A stretch of DNA of 64,000 nucleotides, taken from positions 35,378 to 99,377 of the forward strand of contig CAJOFL010000001.1 in NCBI GenBank assembly GCA_905233895.1, given 5' to 3'. This stretch comes from an uncultured Bacteroidales bacterium (lineage in GTDB: Bacteria > Bacteroidota > Bacteroidia > Bacteroidales > P3). The translations under genes and the position numbers were made by a program. Shown here one piece after another: positions 41,864 through 50,025 of this stretch (positions are counted from its first letter, which is position 1; each line of letters begins with the position of its first letter). The notes beneath the pieces are model-generated. The model was not told the origin of the DNA. It was given only the letters and a program-made list of their open reading frames with translations, and made no database searches.

Positions 41864-43147
41864 ATGACTGAGGCCTTCCTGCAATACGTATGGCAACATG
41901 GGCTGATGGGGCGCCAGCTGTCGACCACCGACGGACGCCCCGTCAGGGTTATACGTACAGGTGACCTCAACCGCGACGCAGGCCCCGATTTTTTCAACGC
42001 CCGTATCGTCGTTGGAAATATCGAATGGGCCGGAAATATCGAGGTGCATGTCCGCACTTCCGACTGGAATACCCATCGCCACTCGCAAGACCAGGCCTAC
42101 AACAGCATCATTCTTCATGTTGTCTATGAGCATGATTCCGAGATAACCCTCCAAAACGGCAAACAGCCGACGACGGTGGAACTCAAGCATTTCCTCGACC
42201 CGTTGCTTTTTGAGCGTTACAATACCCTCATGCGTCGTGTGGCCGACGACGGTATCGCCTGTGCCGACAGTGTATCAGGGATTCCGGCTTTTGTGGTCGA
42301 CAACTGGTTGGATCGTCTTCTAGTTGAACGCATTGAGCAGAAGACTGCCGTTGTCTACCGTCTTCTTGAGGAGAACCACGGTGGTTGGGAGCAGACATGC
42401 TATTGCCTGATGGCTCGATACTTCGGCGGCCGTGTAAACGCAATGGCGTTTGAGATGCTCGCCAAGTCGGTCGACCAGCGCCTGCTGGCCCGATGGAAGG
42501 ACGATCCGCAACGCATAGAGGCGGTGCTTATGGGGCAGGCTGGCCTGCTTGATGGCTACTTTGAAGACGAATACCCCCGCCAGCTGCAGTCGGACTACAA
42601 TGCATTGCGCATGGGTGCCGGGCTTTCTCCAATGGCCAGCCATCTGTGGAAATTCTATTGTCTCCGCCCCTCAAGTTTCCCCACTATCCGTATAAGCCAG
42701 TTTGCCCGACTCCTTTCCGAATCAAGCAACCTTTTCTCAAAACTTCTGTCTATCACCGACTCCAAGCAGATGCTTGCCCTTTTCAACCAGCAGGCTGCTC
42801 CATATTGGAACGACCACTACCGTTTCGACCATCTGTCGGAAAAGGCTAGTGTCAAGCGGTTGGGAAAGGCACAGGCCTCCATGCTCCTCATCAATGCATG
42901 GGTGCCGCTCCTGTTTGTCTACGGTGCCACCCACGGGCAGCAGCAATACAAGGATCAGTCCGTCGGCCTGTTGCAGCAGTTGCCACCCGAGAACAATAAT
43001 ATCATCCGCCGCTGGTGCGCTGCGGGAATGAACCTTCCCGATGCAGCCCACACTCAGGCCGCGTTGCAGCTGAACAACTGCTATTGTGCTGCAAAGCGTT
43101 GCCTCGATTGTCAGATAGGCTATCATATCATCAAGCGTAAAGAATGA
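41864..43147 (+). CDS. DUF2851 family protein
   Basis: The 427-residue soluble protein starts MTEAFLQYVWQHGLM and has the family's core features: DAGPDFFNARI near residue 43, EVHVRTSDW near 63, and a C-terminal Cys group (CYCAAKRCLDCQIGYHIIKRK). The DUF2851 fold has been linked by sequence to nuclease-like or restriction-fold proteins, but no reaction is established. The C-terminal cysteines may bind metal. It overlaps the MurF-Alr gene by 4 bp and follows DnaJ. Confidence 0.9.
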   Translation: MTEAFLQYVWQHGLMGRQLSTTDGRPVRVIRTGDLNRDAGPDFFNARIVVGNIEWAGNIEVHVRTSDWNTHRHSQDQAYNSIILHVVYEHDSEITLQNGKQPTTVELKHFLDPLLFERYNTLMRRVADDGIACADSVSGIPAFVVDNWLDRLLVERIEQKTAVVYRLLEENHGGWEQTCYCLMARYFGGRVNAMAFEMLAKSVDQRLLARWKDDPQRIEAVLMGQAGLLDGYFEDEYPRQLQSDYNALRMGAGLSPMASHLWKFYCLRPSSFPTIRISQFARLLSESSNLFSKLLSITDSKQMLALFNQQAAPYWNDHYRFDHLSEKASVKRLGKAQASMLLINAWVPLLFVYGATHGQQQYKDQSVGLLQQLPPENNNIIRRWCAAGMNLPDAAHTQAALQLNNCYCAAKRCLDCQIGYHIIKRKE

Positions 43148-45624
43148 AAGCTCAAGCAATAGAACGTGAAGTAAATGCCTCACGGTGTCAGTTGGCTAAC
43201 GCCGATGCCGAGATAAACACACTGCTCACCGACAGTCGCACACTGACCGACCCCGCCGGAACCCTTTTCTTTGCCATTAGGACAAAGAAAGGCGATGGTA
43301 CCCGCTACCTGTCCAACCTGTATGAGCGCGGTGTACGCAACTTCATTGTACCCGATGATTGCAGTGCTGAATTGCCCGACACCAATATCTGGTATGTCGC
43401 CGATGTGGTGGATGCGCTGCAGCGAGTAGCTATGAGCCGCCGTGAATCCTTTCCCCATGCACCGGTGATTGGAATAACTGGCAGCAACGGAAAGACTGTC
43501 GTCAAGGACTGGCTCGTGCAACTGCTTGGTGATGACGAACGTATCTGCGTAAGCCCAAAGAGCTACAACTCGCAGATTGGTGTACCGCTGTCGGTATGGC
43601 AGCTTGCGCCTGAATACAATATGGGAATCTTCGAGGCAGGTATTTCACAGCCTGGCGAGATGTCGCGTATCCAGCGTGTGATCAAGCCAGACATCGGTAT
43701 CTTCACCAATGTAGGCTCGGCCCACGACGAGAACTTCCAGTCGCGTGAACAGAAGATTTCAGAAAAACTACAGTTGTTCGACCATTGCCGGGAACTGATT
43801 TATTGTTCCGACCACAAGGATATCCATTCGATGGTTGCTAAACAGAAGGATTCCTTGCACATAATGCATTGTTACACATGGGGCTCGACCGCCGATTGCG
43901 ATTTGCAGCTGCTGTCCGCCGACATCGCGGGTCACGGTTCTGTTCTCAATATCCGACGCTCGGCCGATGGTGTCGCCTTCAGCGTCGAGATACCCTTCAC
44001 CGACCGCGCCTCGCAGCAGAATGCAATGCATTGTGTAGCCCTGATGAGCCTGTTGGAATACAGTACTGAAGTAATCGCCGAACGATGCCGTCGGCTTGCA
44101 CCTGTCGAGATGCGTCTCGAGATGATTGAGGCAACATCGGGATGCCTGCTCATCAACGACAGTTACTCGCTCGACATGGGTTCCCTTTCCATTGCCCTCG
44201 ATACCCTCCAGCACGACCGTCGCCACCTTAAGCATACGGTCGTCATGAGCGACATGATGCAGACGGGTGTTCCGGAAGGAGAACTCTACACCAAGGTGGC
44301 TGAACTGCTCCGCAGCAAGGGGGTGAGCCGCCTAGTGGCCATTGGACCCGCTCTGGGGCGCAACAAACGGCTGTTCGAGGGTGTCGATGCCACCTTCTAC
44401 GATTCGACCGAGGAATTTGTCGCCCGTTTCGACCGGCAGATGTTCTCCTCGGAGACCATCTTGTTGAAGGGAGCACGTGTCTTCGGTTTCGAGCGTATCG
44501 CAAAGTTGCTTCAACGCCGCTCGCACGAGACGGTCATGGAAGTCAATCTCGACGCGCTTCTGCACAACCTTGCCTTCTACCGTTCGCGGTTGAACCCCAA
44601 CACTCGCCTGATGGCGATGGTAAAAGCCGCCTCTTATGGTGCCGGCAAGGTGGAGGTTGCATCGGCTTTGCAGTGGAGTGGGGTGGACTATCTCACCGTG
44701 GCCTATGCCGACGAAGGCGTTGAACTCCGTCGAGGTGGCATCACGGTGCCTATCATGGTTATGAACCCCGAGGAGTCGGCCTTCGACGATATAGTCCGTT
44801 ACCACCTTGAGCCTGATATCTACTCTTTCCGCATCTTGGAGACGTTTGCCGCATGCGCTGCCGCACATGGCGAGCGGGTGCCGATACATATCGAATTCGA
44901 CACTGGTATGCACCGCTTGGGTTATACCAATAAGGATATTCCCGCATTGGCCGTGAAACTGAATGAGGTAAAGGATTTCCTCTGTGTCCGCAGCATTTTC
45001 TCGCATCTGGCTTGCAGCGAAGACCCCGCTATGGACGACTTCACCCGCAATCAGATAGCCTACTTCCGTGCTTGCTGCGATGGTCTCAAGCAGCGACTGG
45101 ACACCCGTGAGTTCATTATATGCCATATCCTTAACTCCTCAGGCATTACCCGTTTCCCCGAGGCCCAAATGGACATGGTTCGCCTGGGTATAGGCCTCTA
45201 TGGAATAAGCCCTGAGCCGGAGGTGCAGGCGCAGTTGCAGGAGGTGAGCCGTCTGGTCACCCGCATCTCGCAGATAAAACTTATCCCCAAGGGCGACTCG
45301 GTGGGCTACAACCGTGCGTGGGTCGCCGCGCGCGACACCCGTCTGGCCATCCTTTCCGTAGGCTATGCCGACGGGCTGAACCGTCATCTTGGTGGAAAGG
45401 GGCATGTGATAATCGGTGGCCGGAAGGCTCCGATAGTCGGTAAAGTGTGTATGGATATGTGCTTCGTGGATGTCACCGATGTGCCATGTTCCGAGGGCGA
45501 CCGTGCAGTCTTCTTCGGCGAGGGCGACCTACTGGAGAGCAACGCCGCCGCTGCCGGCACCATCCCCTACGAACTCCTCACCGCCGTCTCCCCCCGCGTC
45601 CGCCGCGTCTACGTCAGCGAGTGA
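43144..45624 (+). CDS. murF-alr: Bifunctional MurF - alanine racemase
   Basis: The 826-residue fusion makes D-Ala and adds D-Ala-D-Ala to the UDP-MurNAc-tripeptide. The MurF half (1-450) has the P-loop GITGSNGKT (110-118) and later INDSYSLDMGS. The alanine racemase half (about 460-826) has the PLP lysine in MVKAASYGAG (near 496) and the catalytic Tyr in SVGYNRAW (near 720). Fusions of this type are common in Bacteroidota. The stop codon lies inside a palindrome (45623-45647), so the 3' end is repeat-derived. Confidence 0.95.
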   Translation: MKAQAIEREVNASRCQLANADAEINTLLTDSRTLTDPAGTLFFAIRTKKGDGTRYLSNLYERGVRNFIVPDDCSAELPDTNIWYVADVVDALQRVAMSRRESFPHAPVIGITGSNGKTVVKDWLVQLLGDDERICVSPKSYNSQIGVPLSVWQLAPEYNMGIFEAGISQPGEMSRIQRVIKPDIGIFTNVGSAHDENFQSREQKISEKLQLFDHCRELIYCSDHKDIHSMVAKQKDSLHIMHCYTWGSTADCDLQLLSADIAGHGSVLNIRRSADGVAFSVEIPFTDRASQQNAMHCVALMSLLEYSTEVIAERCRRLAPVEMRLEMIEATSGCLLINDSYSLDMGSLSIALDTLQHDRRHLKHTVVMSDMMQTGVPEGELYTKVAELLRSKGVSRLVAIGPALGRNKRLFEGVDATFYDSTEEFVARFDRQMFSSETILLKGARVFGFERIAKLLQRRSHETVMEVNLDALLHNLAFYRSRLNPNTRLMAMVKAASYGAGKVEVASALQWSGVDYLTVAYADEGVELRRGGITVPIMVMNPEESAFDDIVRYHLEPDIYSFRILETFAACAAAHGERVPIHIEFDTGMHRLGYTNKDIPALAVKLNEVKDFLCVRSIFSHLACSEDPAMDDFTRNQIAYFRACCDGLKQRLDTREFIICHILNSSGITRFPEAQMDMVRLGIGLYGISPEPEVQAQLQEVSRLVTRISQIKLIPKGDSVGYNRAWVAARDTRLAILSVGYADGLNRHLGGKGHVIIGGRKAPIVGKVCMDMCFVDVTDVPCSEGDRAVFFGEGDLLESNAAAAGTIPYELLTAVSPRVRRVYVSE

Positions 45625-45742
45625 CTTGTCGACGATGTCGACAAGTCACAAGTCAACGAGACAACGAGTCAACAAGTCGACGTGGCGGAATATAGCCACA
45701 TCGACTCGTAGACCCGTCGACTTGTAGACTCTTAGACTTGTA
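45623..45742. repeat. Palindromes with 7-bp and 8-bp tandem arrays, convergent spacer
   Basis: Three structures adjoin. 45623-45647 is a perfect inverted repeat with arms GACTTGTCGAC and loop GAT. 45642-45676 has 7-mer units CAAGTCA, CAAGTCA, ACGAGAC, AACGAGT, CAACAAG. 45703-45742 has five 8-mer units GACTCGTA, GACCCGTC, GACTTGTA, GACTCTTA, GACTTGTA. A second hairpin at 45675-45706 has 12-bp arms with one mismatch around GGAATATA. The units on the two sides are near-complementary, so the whole block could fold into one long hairpin. Confidence 0.75.
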
Positions 45743-45746
45743 GACT

Positions 45747-45773
45747 AAAAAATGAGTCGCAGACTCATTTTTT
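45747..45773. terminator. Bidirectional Rho-independent terminator
   Basis: AAAAAATGAGTC, loop GCA, GACTCATTTTTT forms a stem of 12 bp with an A run on one side and a T run on the other, so it can stop transcripts from both sides. It serves the convergent murF-alr and DUF486 genes and overlaps the DUF486 stop codon. Confidence 0.85.
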
Positions 45774-46139
45774 CAGGAACGCGAAGAACACCGCCAGGAT
45801 AATACATACAAAGGCCACGAAGTGGTTCCAGCGGATAGGTTCGCCTTTGAATACGGTGGCCACAATCACTGTGAACACCGTCAGCGAGATGGCCTCCTGG
45901 ATAATCTTCAGCTGCATTAGCGAGAAAGGGCCGCCGGTCACCTGCGAGCCGATGCGGTTGGCGGGAATCATCACCAGATATTCCAGCAGGGCCACACCCC
46001 AGGAGAGCAAAATAATCAATATCAGCGGCCAATCCTTGGTGATATTCAGCTGCTCCAGCTTCAGGTTACCGTACCATGCGAAGGTCATAAAGACGTTGCT
46101 CACCACAAGCAACAATATAGATATCAGTCCTCTAGGCAT
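45765..46139 (-). CDS. DUF486 family membrane protein
   Basis: The 124-residue protein has four membrane helices (about 4-21, 36-57, 75-97, 103-121), the size of small DMT-type transporters. DUF486 members are fused to or resemble small-drug-efflux half-units, but no substrate is established. Conserved features are TFAWYGNLK near residue 20 and GGPFSLMQLKIIQEAISL in the third helix. A TACCTTTG promoter box lies 25 bp upstream. The C-terminal FLKK codons lie in the terminator T-run. Confidence 0.88.
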   Translation of the reverse strand: MPRGLISILLLVVSNVFMTFAWYGNLKLEQLNITKDWPLILIILLSWGVALLEYLVMIPANRIGSQVTGGPFSLMQLKIIQEAISLTVFTVIVATVFKGEPIRWNHFVAFVCIILAVFFAFLKK

Positions 46140-46163
46140 ATTGTGTCATCTTTTTTCAGCCTG

Positions 46164-46171
46164 CAAAGGTA
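46164..46171 (-). promoter_or_regulatory. Promoter -7 box for the DUF486 gene
   Basis: The minus strand reads TACCTTTG (consensus TAnnTTTG), 25 bp upstream of the DUF486 start. It is at the edge of the 340-bp spacer 46140-46479, the rest of which holds a composite repeat (46205-46380) and about 100 bp with nothing I can identify. Confidence 0.6.
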
Positions 46172-46204
46172 CACAAAAAAACAGAAAAAATGGAATTGCA
46201 TTGC

Positions 46205-46380
46205 AAGTTACCGGTTACCAGTTACCAGTTACCGGTTGAGTTGGAAGTCAAGTGTTGGTTTGTGCTTTTATTGGGGTAACATAGGGGTGGCATGGGGGCA
46301 ACATAGGAACAGGTAGCATTCCAAAGCCTGTTTACACTGCTTCATCACGGACCTGTCACGGACTTATCTCGGACATTGGT
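46205..46380. repeat. Composite intergenic repeat element, copy 2 (inverted)
   Basis: In order: 46205-46239 heptamers AAGTTAC, CGGTTAC, CAGTTAC, CAGTTAC, CGGTTGA; 46273-46316 11-mers GGGGTAACATA, GGGGTGGCATG, GGGGCAACATA, GGAACAGGTAG; 46337-46380 11-mers CTGCTTCATCA, CGGACCTGTCA, CGGACTTATCT, CGGACATTGGT. Reversed and complemented this is the module order of copy 1 at 11158-11318, with ATAGGAACAGGTAGC shared almost exactly. Confidence 0.75.
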
Positions 46381-46479
46381 TTCTAATGCGCTGATTTTGT
46401 GTCAAATAACACTTTGTTGTTGCTGTATACTACAGTAAATCAAGTTATTGCTGTAAAATAATCTGACCAGTGTCGTTTC

Positions 46480-47718
46480 TCATTTGCTGGTCAACATACG
46501 GATCAGCATGGCAAAGGCCTGGTTGGTACTGCGGTCGATGTTCTGCTGACGGCGGTTGGCTCCAAAGTGTAGAAGGCTGGCTTCGGTGTGTGTCGCGTCG
46601 GCGACTGCAATCCATACGGTGCCGACAGGCTTATCCGCTGTGCCTCCGTCTGGTCCTGCGATGCCGGTGGTTGCTATTGCAAGGTCGGCTCCCAGCCGCA
46701 GGCGCACCCCTTCAGCCATCTCTCTTACCGTTTCCTCGCTTACGGCTCCGTGGGCTTCCAACGTGCTGTGTTGCACCCCAAGAGCTCTCTCCTTCACCTC
46801 GTTGCTGTAGGCTACTACACCGCCCTTGAAGTAGGCAGAAGCACCGGCCTGTGCGGTCAAGAGACGGGCTATATTGCCGCCTGTACAGCTTTCGGCGGTT
46901 GCAAGGGTGAGTCCGCGGACAATGAGTGTCTTGTGTACCAGCTCGTCGAGGGTCTCGCAGTCTTCGCCGACTATATATTGTCCGGCAAGGGCGTAGAGGC
47001 CATCGGTCAGGGTGCTTGGAATGTCCGGATTATTCTGGTTACTGCGGTAAGTGAGGCGCAGTTTGGTCAGGCCGGCTACAGGCAGGTAGGCCAGCTTGAT
47101 ATTCTTCGGCAGAGACAACTCCCACGGCTCGATAAGGTCGCTCAGGAACGATTCGCCGATTCCCTGGACGAGGATGTTCTTGGTGATTATTATGTCGGTA
47201 TGGAAGGTTTCCTGCAGTTTAGGGATGACTCGGTTGCGCATAAGCCACTCCATCTCGAAGGGCACACCTGGCAGTGACACCAGCACCTTGTCGTCGGAGT
47301 TGAACCACATGCAGGGGGCGGTACCGAGGTCGTTGTTGAGAACCTCGCAGCAGCGGGGCACAAGGGCTTGAGCTCGGTTGACGGGTGTCAGTTCGTAACC
47401 TCGGCTCTCGAAGATGCGGCGCACGTTTTCGAGGGCCATCCGGTTTTCCACCAGTTCACTGCCGAAGTATTCGCAAAGCAGTTTCTTGGTAATGTCGTCT
47501 TTGGTTGGACCGAGGCCGCCGGTGACGAGCACCGCGTCGCTCTCGTTTATGGCTTCGTCGACGGCATTCCAGATGTCGTTGTAGATGTCGCCCACTACCA
47601 CGGTGCAGCGTACCTCCATGCCGGCTTCGGTGAGCATTTTCGACATGGTGGAGGCGTTGGTGTTGACCACCTGCCCGATGAGCAGTTCGTCGCCTATGTT
47701 GATGATCGTTGTCTTCAA
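46480..47718 (-). CDS. cinA: CinA-family protein (nicotinamide-nucleotide amidohydrolase)
   Basis: The 412 residues have an N-terminal MoCF-like domain (MKTTIINIGDELLIGQVVNT and VTGGLGPTKDD) and a C-terminal CinA amidase domain (TLATAESCTGGNIARLLT, GGVVAYSNEVK, ATTGIAGPDGG). The protein salvages NMN and can cleave ADP-ribose. The last 23 bp before the start are occupied by a TAAA-type heptamer array shared with the folA 3' end. The gene is downstream of folA and hydF on the same strand. Confidence 0.95.
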   Translation of the reverse strand: MKTTIINIGDELLIGQVVNTNASTMSKMLTEAGMEVRCTVVVGDIYNDIWNAVDEAINESDAVLVTGGLGPTKDDITKKLLCEYFGSELVENRMALENVRRIFESRGYELTPVNRAQALVPRCCEVLNNDLGTAPCMWFNSDDKVLVSLPGVPFEMEWLMRNRVIPKLQETFHTDIIITKNILVQGIGESFLSDLIEPWELSLPKNIKLAYLPVAGLTKLRLTYRSNQNNPDIPSTLTDGLYALAGQYIVGEDCETLDELVHKTLIVRGLTLATAESCTGGNIARLLTAQAGASAYFKGGVVAYSNEVKERALGVQHSTLEAHGAVSEETVREMAEGVRLRLGADLAIATTGIAGPDGGTADKPVGTVWIAVADATHTEASLLHFGANRRQQNIDRSTNQAFAMLIRMLTSK

Positions 47719-47720
47719 TC

Positions 47721-47762
47721 CTTTAAACTTTAAGCATTAAACCTTAAACCGTAAACTGTAAA
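47721..47762. repeat. Heptamer tandem array spanning folA 3' end and the cinA leader
   Basis: Six perfect-period 7-mers: CTTTAAA, CTTTAAG, CATTAAA, CCTTAAA, CCGTAAA, CTGTAAA. On the minus strand it encodes the last residues of FolA (LQFTV and stop) and fills the whole gap to the cinA start. This array is AT-rich, unlike the others. Confidence 0.85.
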
Positions 47763-48280
47763 CCATCTTTCCGGTCGTATTCGGCGTAGGAGAATTCTAG
47801 GTCGCTCTTCTCGTCTACCATACGTTCGGTTTGGTGTACGAGGGTGAACTCGGAGAGGTCGATTACAGGGAAGAAGGTGTCGGCCTCGGGGAAGTCACGG
47901 TGTACCCATGTGATGTAGAGTCGGTTGACCCACGGCATGAGCATACGGTAGATGCGGCCGCCGCCGATGATGAAGACCTCGTCGTCGCAGTCGCGCAGCA
48001 GCTGGAAGAGGTCGTTCACCGAGCGCACCACCTCGGCTCCTTCAGGGGCAAACTCCTCGCTTTGCGAGAAGACGATATTGAGGCGTCCGGCAAGGGGCCG
48101 TTTGGGCAGGCTTTCCCATGTGCGGCGCCCCATGACTACGGGGTGGCCCATGGTGAGGGCTTTGAATCGCTTGAGGTCACCGCTGAGATGCCACGGCATG
48201 TCTCCATTGAGGCCTATGGCACGGTTCTCGGCTTGCGCCACGATTATCGAAAGGTTTGGTTTCTTGTTTATGTTTATCAT
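47744..48280 (-). CDS. folA: Dihydrofolate reductase
   Basis: The 178-residue enzyme reduces dihydrofolate to tetrahydrofolate with NADPH. Family features are SIIVAQAENRAIGLNGDMPW, the GHPVVMGRRTWES site, and VFIIGGGRIYRMLM. The C-terminus ends in LQFTV inside a heptamer repeat, so the last few residues are repeat-coded and probably not conserved. The start overlaps the hydF stop by 4 bp. Confidence 0.95.
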   Translation of the reverse strand: MININKKPNLSIIVAQAENRAIGLNGDMPWHLSGDLKRFKALTMGHPVVMGRRTWESLPKRPLAGRLNIVFSQSEEFAPEGAEVVRSVNDLFQLLRDCDDEVFIIGGGRIYRMLMPWVNRLYITWVHRDFPEADTFFPVIDLSEFTLVHQTERMVDEKSDLEFSYAEYDRKDGLQFTV

Positions 48281-49395
48281 TGTTGGAATATTCTAGTTGC
48301 ACGTTCGAATATACCGCCGCACCAGGCGAGGGCGAGACCGTAGTTGCTTACCGGTACACCAGCTTCCAATGCGGGCAGCAGGCGGGCTTTCACTTGTTGG
48401 GCGGTGATGACGCAGCCACCGCATTGTATCACCAATGAGTACTGCGATAGGTCGGAGGGCAGGGGAGACTGTCCTCCGACAACTTCGCACAGGATGTTTT
48501 TGCCAGTGGTTTTCCTTAGGGCGGCAGGCAGCTTCACACGGCCGATGTCCTCACAGGTGACATTGTGGGTACAGCTTTCAAGCAACAGCACTCGGTCGCC
48601 GTCGTTCAGCGAGCCGATCTTCCGGGTACCTTCAAGGTACTCCCGGAAAAGACCTTTCTGGCGGGCCAGCACGATGCTGAACGAGGTGAGCGGCATCGCG
48701 TCGGGTACTATGGCGGCAACCTTCTGGAACACCTGGCTGTCGGTGACGACCAGACGGGGGCTGCACTCGAGTGCAGCTTCCAGTTCGGCTGGTTGGCAGA
48801 AGGTGGCGACGGCGTGGAGGTCCATCAGGTCGCGCAGCACCTGCACCTGCGGCAGTATCATGCGCCCTTCGGGGGCGGAGGAGTCGATGGGAGTGACCAG
48901 CACCACGTGGTCGCCGGCCTGCACCACGTCGCCAAGTAGAGAACGTCCGCGGTAAGCGCTTTCAGGCAATGCCCGCTTAATCTGTTCTATGAGTTGCTCC
49001 TTGTCGATCGGGGCGGCTTTAGTGAGAACCTTGAGCAGAGGGGTGTGGTGTTCGGCACACCAGCGCTCCACCATCTCCTCCGGCTCGCCATAGTTGCCTT
49101 CAGTGTAGAGCAGTAGTGCGAGGTCGACCTCGGCGAGTGCCGCCATGCTTTTCTCCACACGCTGACGTCCGAGGGAGCCTTCGTCATCGATGCCGGCGGT
49201 GTCGATAAGCACCACAGGGCCTATGCCGCCTATCTCCATGCTTTTGCGCACGGGGTCGGTGGTGGTGCCGGCGGTATCGCTAACGATAGCAATCTGCTGG
49301 CCGGTGATGAAGTTGACCAGTGAGCTCTTGCCTACATTGCGCCGTCCGAAGAATCCGATGCGCGGTTTCAGTTCGTTGCCTTTGCTTGAAATCAT
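48277..49395 (-). CDS. hydF: [FeFe]-hydrogenase H-cluster maturation GTPase HydF
   Basis: HydF is the scaffold on which the 2Fe subcluster is built by HydE and HydG. The 372 residues have the GTPase P-loop GRRNVGKSS (17-25), DTAGTTTDP and DTAGIDD, a dimerisation domain, and the C-terminal FeS-binding set CTHNVTC (about 270) and CGGC (about 323). The residue before CGGC is Gln rather than the His seen in many HydF. hydA, hydE and hydG are not in the window. The -7 promoter box lies only five bases upstream, so the mRNA may be nearly leaderless. Confidence 0.95.
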   Translation of the reverse strand: MISSKGNELKPRIGFFGRRNVGKSSLVNFITGQQIAIVSDTAGTTTDPVRKSMEIGGIGPVVLIDTAGIDDEGSLGRQRVEKSMAALAEVDLALLLYTEGNYGEPEEMVERWCAEHHTPLLKVLTKAAPIDKEQLIEQIKRALPESAYRGRSLLGDVVQAGDHVVLVTPIDSSAPEGRMILPQVQVLRDLMDLHAVATFCQPAELEAALECSPRLVVTDSQVFQKVAAIVPDAMPLTSFSIVLARQKGLFREYLEGTRKIGSLNDGDRVLLLESCTHNVTCEDIGRVKLPAALRKTTGKNILCEVVGGQSPLPSDLSQYSLVIQCGGCVITAQQVKARLLPALEAGVPVSNYGLALAWCGGIFERATRIFQQ

Positions 49396-49399
49396 GCTG

Positions 49400-49407
49400 C
49401 AAAAGTA
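49400..49407 (-). promoter_or_regulatory. Promoter -7 box for hydF-folA-cinA
   Basis: The minus strand reads TACTTTTG (consensus TAnnTTTG). It ends four bases before the hydF ATG, so transcription would begin at or next to the start codon. The box faces the plus-strand promoter at 49459 within a 75-bp spacer. Confidence 0.6.
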
Positions 49408-49458
49408 CGAAAAAAATGCAAATACGTCCTCAGAAAGTTTTCAACCGCGAAAAATGCG

Positions 49459-49466
49459 TATATTTG
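49459..49466 (+). promoter_or_regulatory. Promoter -7 box for the DUF4919 gene
   Basis: TATATTTG matches TAnnTTTG and ends four bases before the ATG at 49471. As with hydF on the other side, the message would be nearly leaderless. A second in-frame ATG (49477) is six bases further. Confidence 0.6.
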
Positions 49467-49470
49467 CAGT

Positions 49471-50025
49471 ATGAATATGAAACGCATTGTAATACTTATA
49501 CTGCTGGCAATTATATCGTTGCCGCTCATGTCGCAAAATGGCGGCACAACAAAGGCACCCAACTACCGCCGTATCAACAAGGAGATAAAGAAGGTTGGCG
49601 GACCATTTTTCCTCGACTCGCTGCAAGCCCGTTTCGACCGATGCGACACCACAATCACCATCGACCATATCCGTTGCCTATATTTCGGCGTGGATAAACC
49701 GCTGGATATGACAATGATCAATCATCGCTATTACTTGCAGGTGAGCCGTTTCGGCCGCCATCAGGGTAAGGCCAACGACACGTGGTGGCAGTTGCAGATG
49801 CTGCTATCGGCAGTGTGGAGCACCGGCGACGGGTCGCGCCGCCAACCGCTGCATGTGCATAGCCTTGACGATGCGGCGTTTATCATGGCATCTGATTTCG
49901 AAGGGTACTACGTTAAGCGTTTCTATAACCGGCGCAAGTATGTGCTTGTGCGCTACATCGCTGAGGATAACCAACTCTCTGGTGATGTCTGGTTCTATAT
50001 CAGAAAGCAACCTTCGGATTATTAG
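49471..50025 (+). CDS. DUF4919 family secreted protein
   Basis: The 184-residue precursor has a signal peptide (MNMKRIVILILLAIISLPLM) cleaved near SQ. The mature region has the DUF4919 landmarks: PNYRRINKEIKK, a segment with TITIDHIRCLYFG, and the C-terminal YIAEDNQLSGDVWFYIRK. No function is established for the family, which is found in Bacteroidota. The 3' end overlaps the UspA-like gene on the other strand by 4 bp. Confidence 0.85.
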   Translation: MNMKRIVILILLAIISLPLMSQNGGTTKAPNYRRINKEIKKVGGPFFLDSLQARFDRCDTTITIDHIRCLYFGVDKPLDMTMINHRYYLQVSRFGRHQGKANDTWWQLQMLLSAVWSTGDGSRRQPLHVHSLDDAAFIMASDFEGYYVKRFYNRRKYVLVRYIAEDNQLSGDVWFYIRKQPSDY

